NCBI RefSeq assembly: GCF_009834785.1
Contig: NZ_WUYX01000008.1
Location: forward strand, 27,814 to 91,813
DNA: 64,000 bases
DNA from: Natronorubrum halalkaliphilum
Lineage (GTDB): Archaea > Halobacteriota > Halobacteria > Halobacteriales > Natrialbaceae
Direction of reading: 5' to 3'
Shown: piece after piece, positions 25,495-33,430 of the stretch
How the letters are laid out: each line of letters opens with the position of its first letter
Position numbering within the stretch: the first letter of the stretch is position 1
Position numbers and translations under genes: made by a program
The notes under the pieces: model-generated
Seen by the model: the letters and a program-made list of their open reading frames with translations, nothing else
What the model was told of the DNA's origin: nothing
Database searches by the model: none

Positions 25495-26661
25495 ATGACA
25501 CGGACGAACACGGGTGGCTGGACGGTCCTTCGACGAGTACTGCTGCTCAGTATCGGGCTAGGAATCGCGTTGCTCGTGGTCGGACACGTCCTCGGCGTTC
25601 CGATGGGGTTGGGATACGTGGAAACGGGGAGTATGGAGCCGACGATGGACGCAGGGGATGGTTTCGTCGCCGTTCCGGCCGCCGTCTCCGGACCGGTCGA
25701 GACCGGCGACGTGGTCGTTTACGACGCAAAGGAGATCGAAGGTGGCGGACTCACGACCCACCGCGTGGTCGACGAAACCGAACACGGCTACGTGACCCGC
25801 GGAGACGCCAATCCGTTCGCCGATCAGGACAGCGGAGAACCCCACGTCACCGACGGCCAGATCGCCGCGACGGCGCTGCAAGTCAACGGCGAAGTGGTGA
25901 CGATCCCGCATCTCGGGACGGCCGTGATGGGGCTCGAGAGCGGCCTCGAATCGGCCCAGTGGCGACTCGCGTCGACGCTCGGGACGACGGCGGTGCTCGG
26001 TACGCAGGGCCTGTCGTATCTCTTGCTCGGATTCGGGCTCACAATTTTGATCGTCTCGACCGTTCTCGATCGGCGGTCGGTGGCCGACCGATCGCGCTCG
26101 CGGACGCGGACGCGAAGTGACGTATTTGATGCGAGACGGCTCGTCCTCGCGATGGGTGTGCTCGTCCTCGTCGTCTCGCTCGGGACGATGGTCGCGATGT
26201 CCGACTCGACCGAGATGGGGCTCGTGAGCGCGGAATTCGAGTCGGATCGGCCCGACGTCGTTCCGGCCGGGGAGACCGAGACCCATACCTACGAACTGCA
26301 AAACGGCGGCGTGTTACCGGTTACGACCATCGTCGAACCGGCGAGCGAGGGGGTGGCCGTCGGCGAAGGGGACGAGCAAACGACGCTCGGCCACGGGGAG
26401 AGCGCGAACCTTTCCGTATCGTACACTGCTCCGCCGGAGACGGGGTACTACCTCCGGTCGCACGTCGAACATAGTTATTTCGCGGTGCTTCCGGCGCCGC
26501 TCATCGGCGAGTTGCATTCGATCCATCCCTGGGTGGCGATGGGTGCCGTGTCGGGGACCGTGACCGGACTCGTCGTCGCTCCGTTCGCGCTGCTCGCCGG
26601 CGCCGGTGCGATCAGAACCCGCTCGCGGCGACGATCCGACTCCACTGGAGGGCTATTGTGA
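25495..26661 (+). CDS. SipW/Sec11-type signal peptidase I with a C-terminal ectodomain
   Basis: A 388-residue membrane serine peptidase. After an N-terminal helix (~12-32) come the signal-peptidase boxes: GSMEPTMDAGD (nucleophile S46), TTHRVVDE (H89 in place of the bacterial Lys) and TRGDANPFAD (D104, D110), the Ser-His-Asp set of archaeal, ER Sec11 and SipW enzymes. The second half is unusual: two more helices (~185-210, 225-245), a ~100-residue extracellular beta-rich domain (DVVPAGETETHTYELQNG...) and a last helix (~350-375). I chose ATG 25495 because GAGGGGA lies 8 nt upstream. The DUF5305 gene follows after 54 bp. Confidence 0.88.
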   Translation: MTRTNTGGWTVLRRVLLLSIGLGIALLVVGHVLGVPMGLGYVETGSMEPTMDAGDGFVAVPAAVSGPVETGDVVVYDAKEIEGGGLTTHRVVDETEHGYVTRGDANPFADQDSGEPHVTDGQIAATALQVNGEVVTIPHLGTAVMGLESGLESAQWRLASTLGTTAVLGTQGLSYLLLGFGLTILIVSTVLDRRSVADRSRSRTRTRSDVFDARRLVLAMGVLVLVVSLGTMVAMSDSTEMGLVSAEFESDRPDVVPAGETETHTYELQNGGVLPVTTIVEPASEGVAVGEGDEQTTLGHGESANLSVSYTAPPETGYYLRSHVEHSYFAVLPAPLIGELHSIHPWVAMGAVSGTVTGLVVAPFALLAGAGAIRTRSRRRSDSTGGLL

Positions 26662-26715
26662 TGACCGTTATGGACGTATTACCAATCCGAATTTCCGATC
26701 CGAGGTGTATCGAAC

Positions 26716-27942
26716 GTGATCAGTGACCGAACGGCCGTGCGGCTCCGCGCCGCACTCGACGAGTGGTTCGTCGTCGTCGTCGTGGCGTTGCTCGCGCTCA
26801 CGCTCGTCGGCGGCTGGGCGGTCTACGGCTCCATGGCCGCGACGGAGACCGACGCTGATCGGGAGTCCGTCGAAACCTGGTCGACCGCCGGCGGCTTCGA
26901 CCACGGTGTGATCGTCCAGGCGGAGAACGAGGTCTTCCCGGTCGGGACCGAACTCACCGATCGGCCGACCTACTTCACCGAGATTTCGCCCGAGCTCGAG
27001 GCGACGTTCCGCTACTGGTACGACGCGCCCGATGGCGACGGTGACGTCGACCTTGAGGTCGTCGCCGAACGGGAAATCCGATCGGTCGACGACGACGGCG
27101 TGGAGTACTGGGCGGTCAACGAGACGCTCGCCGAGAGCGGCGAATCGGGCCTCGCACCGGGCGAGGAGCACGCAACCGACGTCAGTCTCGACGTACCGAC
27201 GACGATGAACGAAACCGACGAGATCGAGGATAGCCTCGGCGGCTCGGCCGGCGAGACCGAGACGGTCGTCGCGGTCACCGTGACGATGTCGGGGACGGTC
27301 GACGGCGAGCCCGTCGACCGCGTCGAGACCTACGAACTCGAGGTCGTCGCCGACGGCTCGACGTACGCCGTCGACGGACCCTCGCCCAACGAGGCGGTGA
27401 CGATGGACACCGCGGCTGCGGAGGACGACGAAGAGGTGACGACCGCCGACTCGTCCGGGTTCCTCGAGACCTACGGCGCTGCACTGCTGGCGCTCGCATC
27501 CGTCTGCGCGCTCGGTGTACTCGCGATCGCGCGAACCAACGGGACACTCGCGCCGTCTGCGGCCGAACTCGAGCGCGTGCGCACACAGTACGAACGCGAG
27601 GAGTTCGACGACTGGATCTCGAGCGGGTCGTTGCCAGACGAGATTCGGGGACGATCACGGATCGACGTCTCGACGCTCGAGGATCTGGTCGACGTAGCGA
27701 TCGACTGTGATCGGCGCGTGCTCGAGGATGAACGCGCGGGCGAGTACTACGTGGTGGATGGGGAGTCGTTGTATGTCTATGAGCCGGATGGGGTGAAAGC
27801 TGCTAACGAACCACCCGGAGACGAAACAACCGGGAGCACCGATCTCGATTCCGTCCGAACTGACGAGGAAACCGTTCTCGGTGACGACTCGAGTGCGGGC
27901 GAGTTCGAACACGGAGACGGGAGCAGTAGCCTCGAGTCGTAA
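26716..27942 (+). CDS. DUF5305 membrane protein
   Basis: A 408-residue protein with an N-terminal helix (~17-40), a large extracellular beta-rich domain (~45-250, including GVIVQAENEVFPVGTELTDRP and several acidic strands), a second helix (~255-278) and a charged cytoplasmic tail. DUF5305 proteins commonly sit beside SipW-like peptidases and DUF1102 proteins in archaea; their role is unknown, and chaperoning or anchoring of the secreted subunit is an inference. The start is GTG 26716 with GAGGTG ten bases upstream. It is 54 bp downstream of the signal peptidase gene and likely in its operon. Confidence 0.82.
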   Translation: MISDRTAVRLRAALDEWFVVVVVALLALTLVGGWAVYGSMAATETDADRESVETWSTAGGFDHGVIVQAENEVFPVGTELTDRPTYFTEISPELEATFRYWYDAPDGDGDVDLEVVAEREIRSVDDDGVEYWAVNETLAESGESGLAPGEEHATDVSLDVPTTMNETDEIEDSLGGSAGETETVVAVTVTMSGTVDGEPVDRVETYELEVVADGSTYAVDGPSPNEAVTMDTAAAEDDEEVTTADSSGFLETYGAALLALASVCALGVLAIARTNGTLAPSAAELERVRTQYEREEFDDWISSGSLPDEIRGRSRIDVSTLEDLVDVAIDCDRRVLEDERAGEYYVVDGESLYVYEPDGVKAANEPPGDETTGSTDLDSVRTDEETVLGDDSSAGEFEHGDGSSSLES

Positions 27943-28456
27943 GGACCGTCGGCATTCTTCCGATTTTGGGGGCTGGGACTTGTCGATCGACGTTCAGCGG
28001 GTTTCTCGAGGGTCATGACGGATCGATCGGCCGTGATACTCGCCGCCGCACTCGACTGCAGTGGTTCGTTTGCGCGTCTCCTGTCACCGAACCGTCGCCC
28101 ATCGGCCTCGTAGTCCAGTCGTTAGACAGCTCTCCGGAGTTGGGACTGAGATGGTGAACCCGGCAAAGGGGGCCTGTCGCTGTGATCGTCAGGAACAGAC
28201 CGTTACAGCAGTGGTTCGGGTGAAGCTACGCACGACGGTACGTGATAACTTCGGATATTTCTATCAGTAGTAGCTTTCAGCTATACGTCGTCATAGAGCC
28301 CAAGCCGGCCCTGCAGGCGGTGTGTGTCGAATCTCCTGTCAGTGTATACACAAGGTGGGTACCGTGCATGATGGAAATGCATGCGCTCGGATACAACGTC
28401 AACGCCGTCGAGCGACGATCGGTTGGAAATCCGAGTGCACAATAGGTGGTTCAACT
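27943..28456. other. Non-coding gap before the DUF1102 gene
   Basis: A 514-bp gap in which base composition falls from GC-rich to clearly AT-richer toward 28457. Small open frames lack GC3 bias. AGGTGG at 28444-28449 serves as the ribosome site for the DUF1102 gene. A tRNA-like D-arm string near 28105 has no matching T-arm. Confidence 0.45.
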
Positions 28457-29080
28457 ATGGAACGACGTAAATTCCTGATCGGTGCAGGGAGTACAACAAT
28501 CGGAGCAAGTGCTATTGTCGGTTCAGGTGCATTTACGAGTACTGAGATGGATCGGGTCGCTAGCATAGAGGTAGCAGATGACCCTGACGCACTACTAGGA
28601 CTGGAACCATGTGATGGTCCAAATGGTGATTATGCGCTTTTAGAAGAAGATACACGGGGTCGTGAAAAACTTGAAATTCGTATTGATCCAGACAATCCGA
28701 ATATTATTGGAGAGGGTGTGAACCCACAATCCGATACATGGATTTGCTGTATATTTACTGTAAAGAACCAGGGTACTCAACCAGTCGAAGTTGGGTTTAA
28801 TACTGGTGGGGGATCACTTCGATCAAACGCCAGATGGCTTTGGAGTGCCGACGACTCCGTCGTCGATGAATCAAATCCACGACCAGCTGAAACACAAACG
28901 GATACTCCCTGCGGTACAGTATATCGACTCGGTACACCTGGCCAAGCATCTCTTCCGACAATTGCTTCAGGGGAAGATTTCACTGTCAATCTACGGATCA
29001 ACACAGAAGACGATTTCAGTGGCTCTACATCCGGTAAAGTAGAATCAATCACAATTAGGGCAGACGCCGTAGAAGACTGA
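28457..29080 (+). CDS. DUF1102-domain secreted protein, low GC
   Basis: A 207-residue exported protein. The N-terminus has a twin-arginine-like signal MERRKFLIGAGSTTIGASA ending VGSGAFTS, then the family block ASIEVADDPDALLGLEPCDGPNGDY, and a beta-rich C-terminal region. DUF1102 proteins are archaeal relatives of the TasA/CalY filament subunits processed by SipW-type peptidases (family-level knowledge; homology here is inferred). Four cysteines (LEPCDG, WICCIF, DTPCGT) could form disulfides outside the cell. Codon usage is strikingly AT-rich (many GAT, AAT, ACA, TTA) unlike both flanks, suggesting recent transfer. The start at 28457 has AGGTGG seven bases upstream. It is the probable major substrate of the signal peptidase 2-3 kb upstream. 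Confidence 0.82.
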   Translation: MERRKFLIGAGSTTIGASAIVGSGAFTSTEMDRVASIEVADDPDALLGLEPCDGPNGDYALLEEDTRGREKLEIRIDPDNPNIIGEGVNPQSDTWICCIFTVKNQGTQPVEVGFNTGGGSLRSNARWLWSADDSVVDESNPRPAETQTDTPCGTVYRLGTPGQASLPTIASGEDFTVNLRINTEDDFSGSTSGKVESITIRADAVED

Positions 29081-29136
29081 ATATCACATCAGTGGGATAA
29101 GCCTTCAAAAGAACACACTTCATATTTTGTATTATG

Positions 29137-29820
29137 TTACACATCAGTGGTTAATCTCGAGACTAAGTTCTTCAATCTCTCCAAATCGTACTGCCCTGGC
29201 GCAGTCGCATCCGCTTCATCCACGGGCGCATACCCAATCTTCGACCCGTAAATAGGCGCGACTACTCGAGTGTGACTCCCCACCTCGCCCATCGCCATCG
29301 TCGCCACCCGGTCCCCGTGGGCGGTCAGCTGCTCCGTCGCGGCGAGCAACGCCAGTGTGTCTGTCTTCGATTCCGCGGTCACAGCTAGCTTCGCCACGTC
29401 GGCGTGCTTCCCCGCCTCCGTCAACGTCGAGACCATCTCGCCTCGAGTCGGCGTCCCCTCGAAATCATGACTCGAAGCAACCACTGAGACGCCCTGATCA
29501 CGCGCGGTCCCCAACACGTCCTCGGCGTCACCCTCGAGAATCGCCTCGAGTTCCACGTCGATCGCACCCACAGCATCGAACCGAGTCGCTTCCGCCAACA
29601 CCTCGAGTCGCGCCACATCGTCCCCGTCCCATTCCCCACCCTCCCATGCGGCCCGGTTCGTCGCGAGAATCGGCAACTCGCCGTCGTAGGTCTCGAGGGC
29701 TGCCAGCGGGTTCTCGGCCAGATCCATCCTGAACTCAATCGCATCCGCGTGTTCGCGGGCGGCGGGCTCCTCCCCCAAATCGGCTGTCGATGCGGCGAGA
29801 ACGAACGAGTCGAAGTTCAT
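29137..29820 (-). CDS. aroD: 3-dehydroquinate dehydratase, type I
   Basis: Type I enzyme converting 3-dehydroquinate to 3-dehydroshikimate through a Schiff base. The 227-residue product has EFRMD (~29-33), the catalytic His in VVASSHDFEGTP (H118), the Schiff-base lysine K144 in HADVAKLAVTA, and MAMGEVGSHTRVVAPIYGSKIGYA near the end. I chose ATG 29820 because CTTTTTATCG (29841-29850, minus strand) sits 26 bp upstream, fitting a leaderless mRNA; an ATG at 29859 would place the start beyond the TATA box. Confidence 0.95.
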   Translation of the reverse strand: MNFDSFVLAASTADLGEEPAAREHADAIEFRMDLAENPLAALETYDGELPILATNRAAWEGGEWDGDDVARLEVLAEATRFDAVGAIDVELEAILEGDAEDVLGTARDQGVSVVASSHDFEGTPTRGEMVSTLTEAGKHADVAKLAVTAESKTDTLALLAATEQLTAHGDRVATMAMGEVGSHTRVVAPIYGSKIGYAPVDEADATAPGQYDLERLKNLVSRLTTDV

Positions 29821-29840
29821 GTCGGAGTACTCGTTCGGAC

Positions 29841-29850
29841 CGATAAAAAG
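29841..29850 (-). promoter_or_regulatory. TATA box of aroD
   Basis: CTTTTTATCG on the minus strand, centred 26 bp upstream of the ATG at 29820. It decides the start choice against the ATG at 29859. Confidence 0.75.
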
Positions 29851-29903
29851 GACTCTCATCGAGCAACTACGGGTGCGTTTCGTGCCGTCGGGACCGACCC
29901 GAC

Positions 29904-30134
29904 CTACGCTATTGGTGCCGTAGACTCCCGCGACTGCCGCTCGATCGTCTCGACGAATCCCTCGAGCAACAACTCGATCGCCCGTCCGTGGGCCTCCTTG
30001 CTGCGATGGACGTGCGTCGGTCGAACTGGTTGTGCGTCGTACGCCGCAAACGATCGGGCCGAGTCTTCGCACTCGAGGTGGTGCCGGAGCCGGTAGAGCA
30101 GCGCGTGGAGCTGGACGTACTCCTGCGAGCGCAT
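29904..30134 (-). CDS. UPF0058 family protein
   Basis: A 76-residue small soluble protein of the archaeal UPF0058 family (MRSQEYVQLHALLYRLRHHLE..., then SKEAHGRAIELLLEGF). It is helical, probably a dimeric bundle; function unknown. The ATG at 30134 is preferred: GGCGAG lies directly upstream and a weak TATA-like ACTAAGTA lies about 29 bp upstream. In-frame codons at 30149 (ATG) and 30155 (TTG) would add a few residues. It is 83 bp upstream of aroD on the same strand. Confidence 0.78.
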   Translation of the reverse strand: MRSQEYVQLHALLYRLRHHLECEDSARSFAAYDAQPVRPTHVHRSKEAHGRAIELLLEGFVETIERQSRESTAPIA

Positions 30135-30240
30135 CTCGCCAATAGGCATGCGCAACTGCTACTTAGTCCCTTTTCGTCTTTCGACAGTGAAAACAGTCCG
30201 ATGATACGTCGATCCCAGTTTCAGGGGTCGGCGAAGAGGA

Positions 30241-31230
30241 TTACGCCAGCCCGAGCGTCTCCTCGGCCTCGAGGAGTTCGTGGTAGCGGTTCCGGATCGT
30301 GACTTCGGAGATGTCGGCGACGTCGCTGACGGCGGCCTGGGTGGTCTTCTCGTTGGTCAGGAGTGCGGCGGCGTACACCGCGGCGGCGGCGAGTCCGACC
30401 GGCGACTTGCCGGAGTGGACGCCCTTTTCCTTTGCGTTCTGGAGCAGTCCGCGAGCGCGGTGTTCGGCCTCGTCAGAGAGGTCGAGTCCCGACGCGAAGC
30501 GTGGCACGTAGCTCTCGGGGTCGGCGGGCTGGACCTCGAGACCCAGTTCGCGCACGACGTAGCGGTAGGTGCGCGCGATCTCGTTTTTCTCGACGCGGGA
30601 GACGTCGGCGATCTCGTCGAGGCTGCGTGGGACGCCGGCCTGACGAGCGGCGGCGTAGACACAGGAGGTCGAGACGCCCTCGATAGAGCGACCGGGGAGC
30701 AGGTCCTCGTCGAGTGCGCGGCGGTAGATGACGCTCGCGGTCTCGCGAACGTTCGTCGGTAGTCCGAGCGCACTCGCCATTCGGTCGATCTCGCCCAGTG
30801 CCTGTTTGAGGTTGCGCTCCTTGGAGTCGCGGGTGCGGAAGCGCTCGTTCCACTTGCGCAGGCGCTGCATCTTCTCGCGCTGGCGCGATCCCAGCGAGTT
30901 ACCGTAGGCGTCTTTGTTCCGCCAGTCGATGTTCGTCGAGAGCCCCTTGTCGTGCATCGTGTTCGTCGTGGGCGCACCCACGCGGGACTTCTCGTTTTTC
31001 TCAGCGGCGTCGAACGCTCGCCACTCGGGGCCGCGGTCGACCGAGTCCTCTTCGACGACGAGGCCACAGTCCTCACAGACCGTTTCGCCGTGTTCGTCGT
31101 CGACAACGAGGTTGCCCGCACACTCGGGGCAGGCGAGATCGTTTGCTTCCGTTTCCGTCGTCGTTTCGTCCGCGTCGTTCGTTTCGTGTTCGGTACGTCG
31201 TACTCTGGCGTTTGATGTGGTGTTGGTCAT
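30241..31230 (-). CDS. tfb: Transcription initiation factor TFB
   Basis: General archaeal transcription factor that bridges TBP at the TATA box with RNA polymerase. The 329-residue protein has an acidic leader (1-30), a zinc ribbon (C34, C37, C52, C55; CPEC ... CEDCG), the B-finger/reader region (RVGAPTTNTMHDKGLST), and two cyclin folds (~125-220 and 225-320). The last helix-turn-helix (VSDVADISEVTIRNRYHEL) contacts the BRE. Haloarchaea carry several TFBs; this full-length copy shows no degradation. The start at 31230 is followed by the usual MTxT acidic N-terminus. Confidence 0.95.
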   Translation of the reverse strand: MTNTTSNARVRRTEHETNDADETTTETEANDLACPECAGNLVVDDEHGETVCEDCGLVVEEDSVDRGPEWRAFDAAEKNEKSRVGAPTTNTMHDKGLSTNIDWRNKDAYGNSLGSRQREKMQRLRKWNERFRTRDSKERNLKQALGEIDRMASALGLPTNVRETASVIYRRALDEDLLPGRSIEGVSTSCVYAAARQAGVPRSLDEIADVSRVEKNEIARTYRYVVRELGLEVQPADPESYVPRFASGLDLSDEAEHRARGLLQNAKEKGVHSGKSPVGLAAAAVYAAALLTNEKTTQAAVSDVADISEVTIRNRYHELLEAEETLGLA

Positions 31231-31448
31231 ACGATGGCGAGTGCTGACCGGCCGAACTGACTGCAAAAGCCCGGGCGGGTTCGTTACCTAACGGGTTCTG
31301 ATACTCGAGGGTTAAGGGTTTCGGAATCGCAGTCCGACACCTCCCGAAAACGGGTAATTCGTCGGAACTAGGATGATCAATCAAAACATTAAAGATTAGA
31401 AGGCGGTCGAATCGAAGTCGCCAAATTCGGGCCGCTCGAACGAACCGT

Positions 31449-31988
31449 ATGAACGTTGCAGTCGGGAGCACGAACCCGGTGAAAGTCGAAGCCGTCGAAC
31501 GGACGCTCGAGCGGTTCCAATCGTCTATTACCGCGGTCGAAGTCGACTCGGGCGTCGCCGAACAGCCGTGGTCGATCGGCGAAACCGTCACCGGAGCCGA
31601 GAACCGGGCCCGCCGAGCGCTCGCCGCGACCGACGCCGACTACGGAATCGGCCTCGAGGGTGGCGTCGCCCGTTTCGACGGCGTTCCGGGACTCTCGCTG
31701 ATCATGTGGGCTGCCGCCACCGACGGTAATCGGATCGAACGCGGCGGCGGCCCGACGCTCCGGCTTCCCGACGAGGTTGCACGTCGCCTCGAGGACGGAG
31801 CCGAGTTGGGACCCGTGATGGACGACCGTCTCGGCACTGCGGGGATCGCCGAGCGTGACGGTGCTGCCGGCGTTCTCACCGCGGGGCTGACGGATCGGTC
31901 GCGAGCGCTCGGCGAAGCGGTCGCCTGTGCGTTCGGGCCGTTTGTCACGACCGGTAATCAGGCGACGGAAACGTCCGAAAGTCACTGA
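31449..31988 (+). CDS. Inosine/xanthosine triphosphatase (DUF84, YjjX-like)
   Basis: House-cleaning phosphatase removing non-canonical ITP and XTP. The 179-residue product starts MNVAVGSTNPVKVEAVE, the nucleotide-binding motif shared with HAM1/YjjX, and has ENRARRAL, YGIGLEGGV and LGPVMDDRLG as further family blocks. It is divergent from tfb across 218 bp. The ATG at 31449 immediately precedes the first conserved strand. Confidence 0.88.
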   Translation: MNVAVGSTNPVKVEAVERTLERFQSSITAVEVDSGVAEQPWSIGETVTGAENRARRALAATDADYGIGLEGGVARFDGVPGLSLIMWAAATDGNRIERGGGPTLRLPDEVARRLEDGAELGPVMDDRLGTAGIAERDGAAGVLTAGLTDRSRALGEAVACAFGPFVTTGNQATETSESH

Positions 31989-32167
31989 CCGAAGCTCCGA
32001 CAACGCAGCCGTTCAATCGCGTGAACAGCGTTCCGGACGGGACGGTAATTGTATCATATTAGACAGTAAATTGAGTCGGTTCGACAGTGGGTCGAACGAC
32101 GCCACCGCCAGCCTCTTTATCCGATCGTGAGAGTCAGGAGTTGCCGACAATCATCAAATACAATATA

Positions 32168-32265
32168 TTAACCGGCCGTACCAACGAAAGCTTTCTACTC
32201 GGTTATTCTCCCATTACCGTCCCCAAAAATCGCAAGAAAGCGGCGGGTTAACCGTGCGTACCAAA
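32168..32265 (+). repeat. Paired direct repeat upstream of the DUF7123 gene
   Basis: TTAACCG, two variable bases, then CGTACCAA occurs at about 32168-32184 and again at 32248-32264, 80 bp apart (15 of 17 bases shared). The pair lies within the AT-rich 310-bp gap 31989-32298, whose remaining sequence shows no gene. It may mark two regulator sites or two promoter copies. Confidence 0.55.
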
Positions 32266-32298
32266 CCCCCTAAGGGCGTTCCTGTCATCCATTGAAGT

Positions 32299-32532
32299 AT
32301 GAGCACTGCAATGGCCGCCGACCTCACGAGCAAACAACGCCGTATCCTCCAGTACCTCCGAGATCACGCGGGGACGAAGACCTACTTCAAGTCCCGGCTT
32401 ATCGGCCAGGAACTCGGTATGACGGCGAAAGAGGTCGGGTCGAACATCACGGCGCTCCAGGACGGCAACTACGACGTCGAAATCGAAAAGTGGGGCTACT
32501 CCTCGAGTACGACCTGGAAAGTCAACGTTTAA
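32299..32532 (+). CDS. DUF7123 family winged-helix protein
   Basis: A 77-residue haloarchaeal wHTH protein. LTSKQRRILQYLRDHAGTKTYFKSRLIG and MTAKEVGSNITAL form a helix-turn-helix, followed by the wing DVEIEKWGYSSSTTWKV. It likely binds DNA; target unknown. A TATA-like CCCTAAGGG lies 27 bp before the ATG, so translation is probably leaderless. The long AT-rich upstream region with a paired repeat suggests strong or regulated expression. Confidence 0.83.
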   Translation: MSTAMAADLTSKQRRILQYLRDHAGTKTYFKSRLIGQELGMTAKEVGSNITALQDGNYDVEIEKWGYSSSTTWKVNV

Positions 32533-32656
32533 CCCACACGTCGCCGGCCGACGTCCGCTCGCGGCCGGTGCACCTCGCGTCCCCCGTTCTGGTTTTCCCG
32601 TTTCGCGCGCTCGACTTCGCTTTTATCACCGACGACAACCTACTGGTACGTGACGA

Positions 32657-33310
32657 ATGCTAACGCTCTTTGACATGGACGGAGTCATTCTCAAGGGACC
32701 CGGTACCGACCCGCAGGTGTACGCCGACGCCGCCGACGCCGCGCTCGCCGATCTCGGTGCCGATCCGACGCCGGCACAGCGCGCCGAATTGAGGCGACAC
32801 GACCTCGAGTGTGTGAGAGACCACTGTGAAACGCTAGGCATCGATCCGGCGACGTTCTGGGCGCTGAAAGACGAGCACGCGTCGGCAACGAGCCACGAAC
32901 TGATCCGGTCGGGCGAGCGCGGTCTGTACGACGATATCGACGCGATCACCGAACTCGCCGAGCGGACGACGGTGGGGCTCGTCACCAATAACCGCCACGC
33001 GACCGCCGAATTCGTCGCGGACTATCTCCCCGTCGATTTCGACGTCGTTCGCGGCCGCCGGCCGACGTTCGAGGATTACGAGCGTCGAAAACCGAACCCT
33101 CACTTCATCGAAGACGCGCTCGCGACGCTGGGCGTCAGCGACGGCCTCTACGTCGGTGACTCGGTCAAAGACGTCACGGCCGGACACGCAGCTGGACTCG
33201 AGACCGCCTACCTTCGCCGGCCTCACAACCGCGAGATCGAGTGTCCCCCAGACGCGACCGCCGAATGCGAATCGCTGACGGAGCTACTGACGCTCGTCAA
33301 AACGATCTGA
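32657..33310 (+). CDS. HAD-superfamily hydrolase
   Basis: A 217-residue HAD protein with motif I LTLFDMDGVIL, motif II GLVTNNRHAT, the motif III lysine in YERRKPNPHF and motif IV LYVGDSVKDVTAGHAAG. The cap domain lies between ~15 and 85. Similar to phosphoglycolate-phosphatase-like haloarchaeal proteins; substrate unknown. GCTTTTATCACC about 33 bp upstream is the probable TATA region. Confidence 0.87.
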   Translation: MLTLFDMDGVILKGPGTDPQVYADAADAALADLGADPTPAQRAELRRHDLECVRDHCETLGIDPATFWALKDEHASATSHELIRSGERGLYDDIDAITELAERTTVGLVTNNRHATAEFVADYLPVDFDVVRGRRPTFEDYERRKPNPHFIEDALATLGVSDGLYVGDSVKDVTAGHAAGLETAYLRRPHNREIECPPDATAECESLTELLTLVKTI

Positions 33311-33354
33311 ACGGCGAAAACGAAACCGCGGACCGCGAATCGCAAACTACGAAG

Positions 33355-33383
33355 CGCGAACTGCGAACAACGGACCGCGAACC
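33355..33383 (+). repeat. Dispersed 29-bp repeat, copy 1
   Basis: Starts CGCGAACTGCGAAC. It matches the reverse complement of 48520-48548 at 25 of 29 bases. It lies in the convergent gap 33311-33430, which also contains CGGACCGCGAA twice and other degenerate GCGAA-type units. No gene is seen there. Confidence 0.65.
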
Positions 33384-33430
33384 GAATCGTGCTCGTGCAG
33401 TAATCCGATCTTACTCCCCGTACCGAGCCC

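Noticed and set aside
28085..28200. tRNA-like string (GTAGTCCAGTCGTTAGAC) before the DUF1102 gene
   Set aside because: It resembles a D-arm, but no T-arm with TTCRA and no 7-bp acceptor pairing can be found within tRNA distance.
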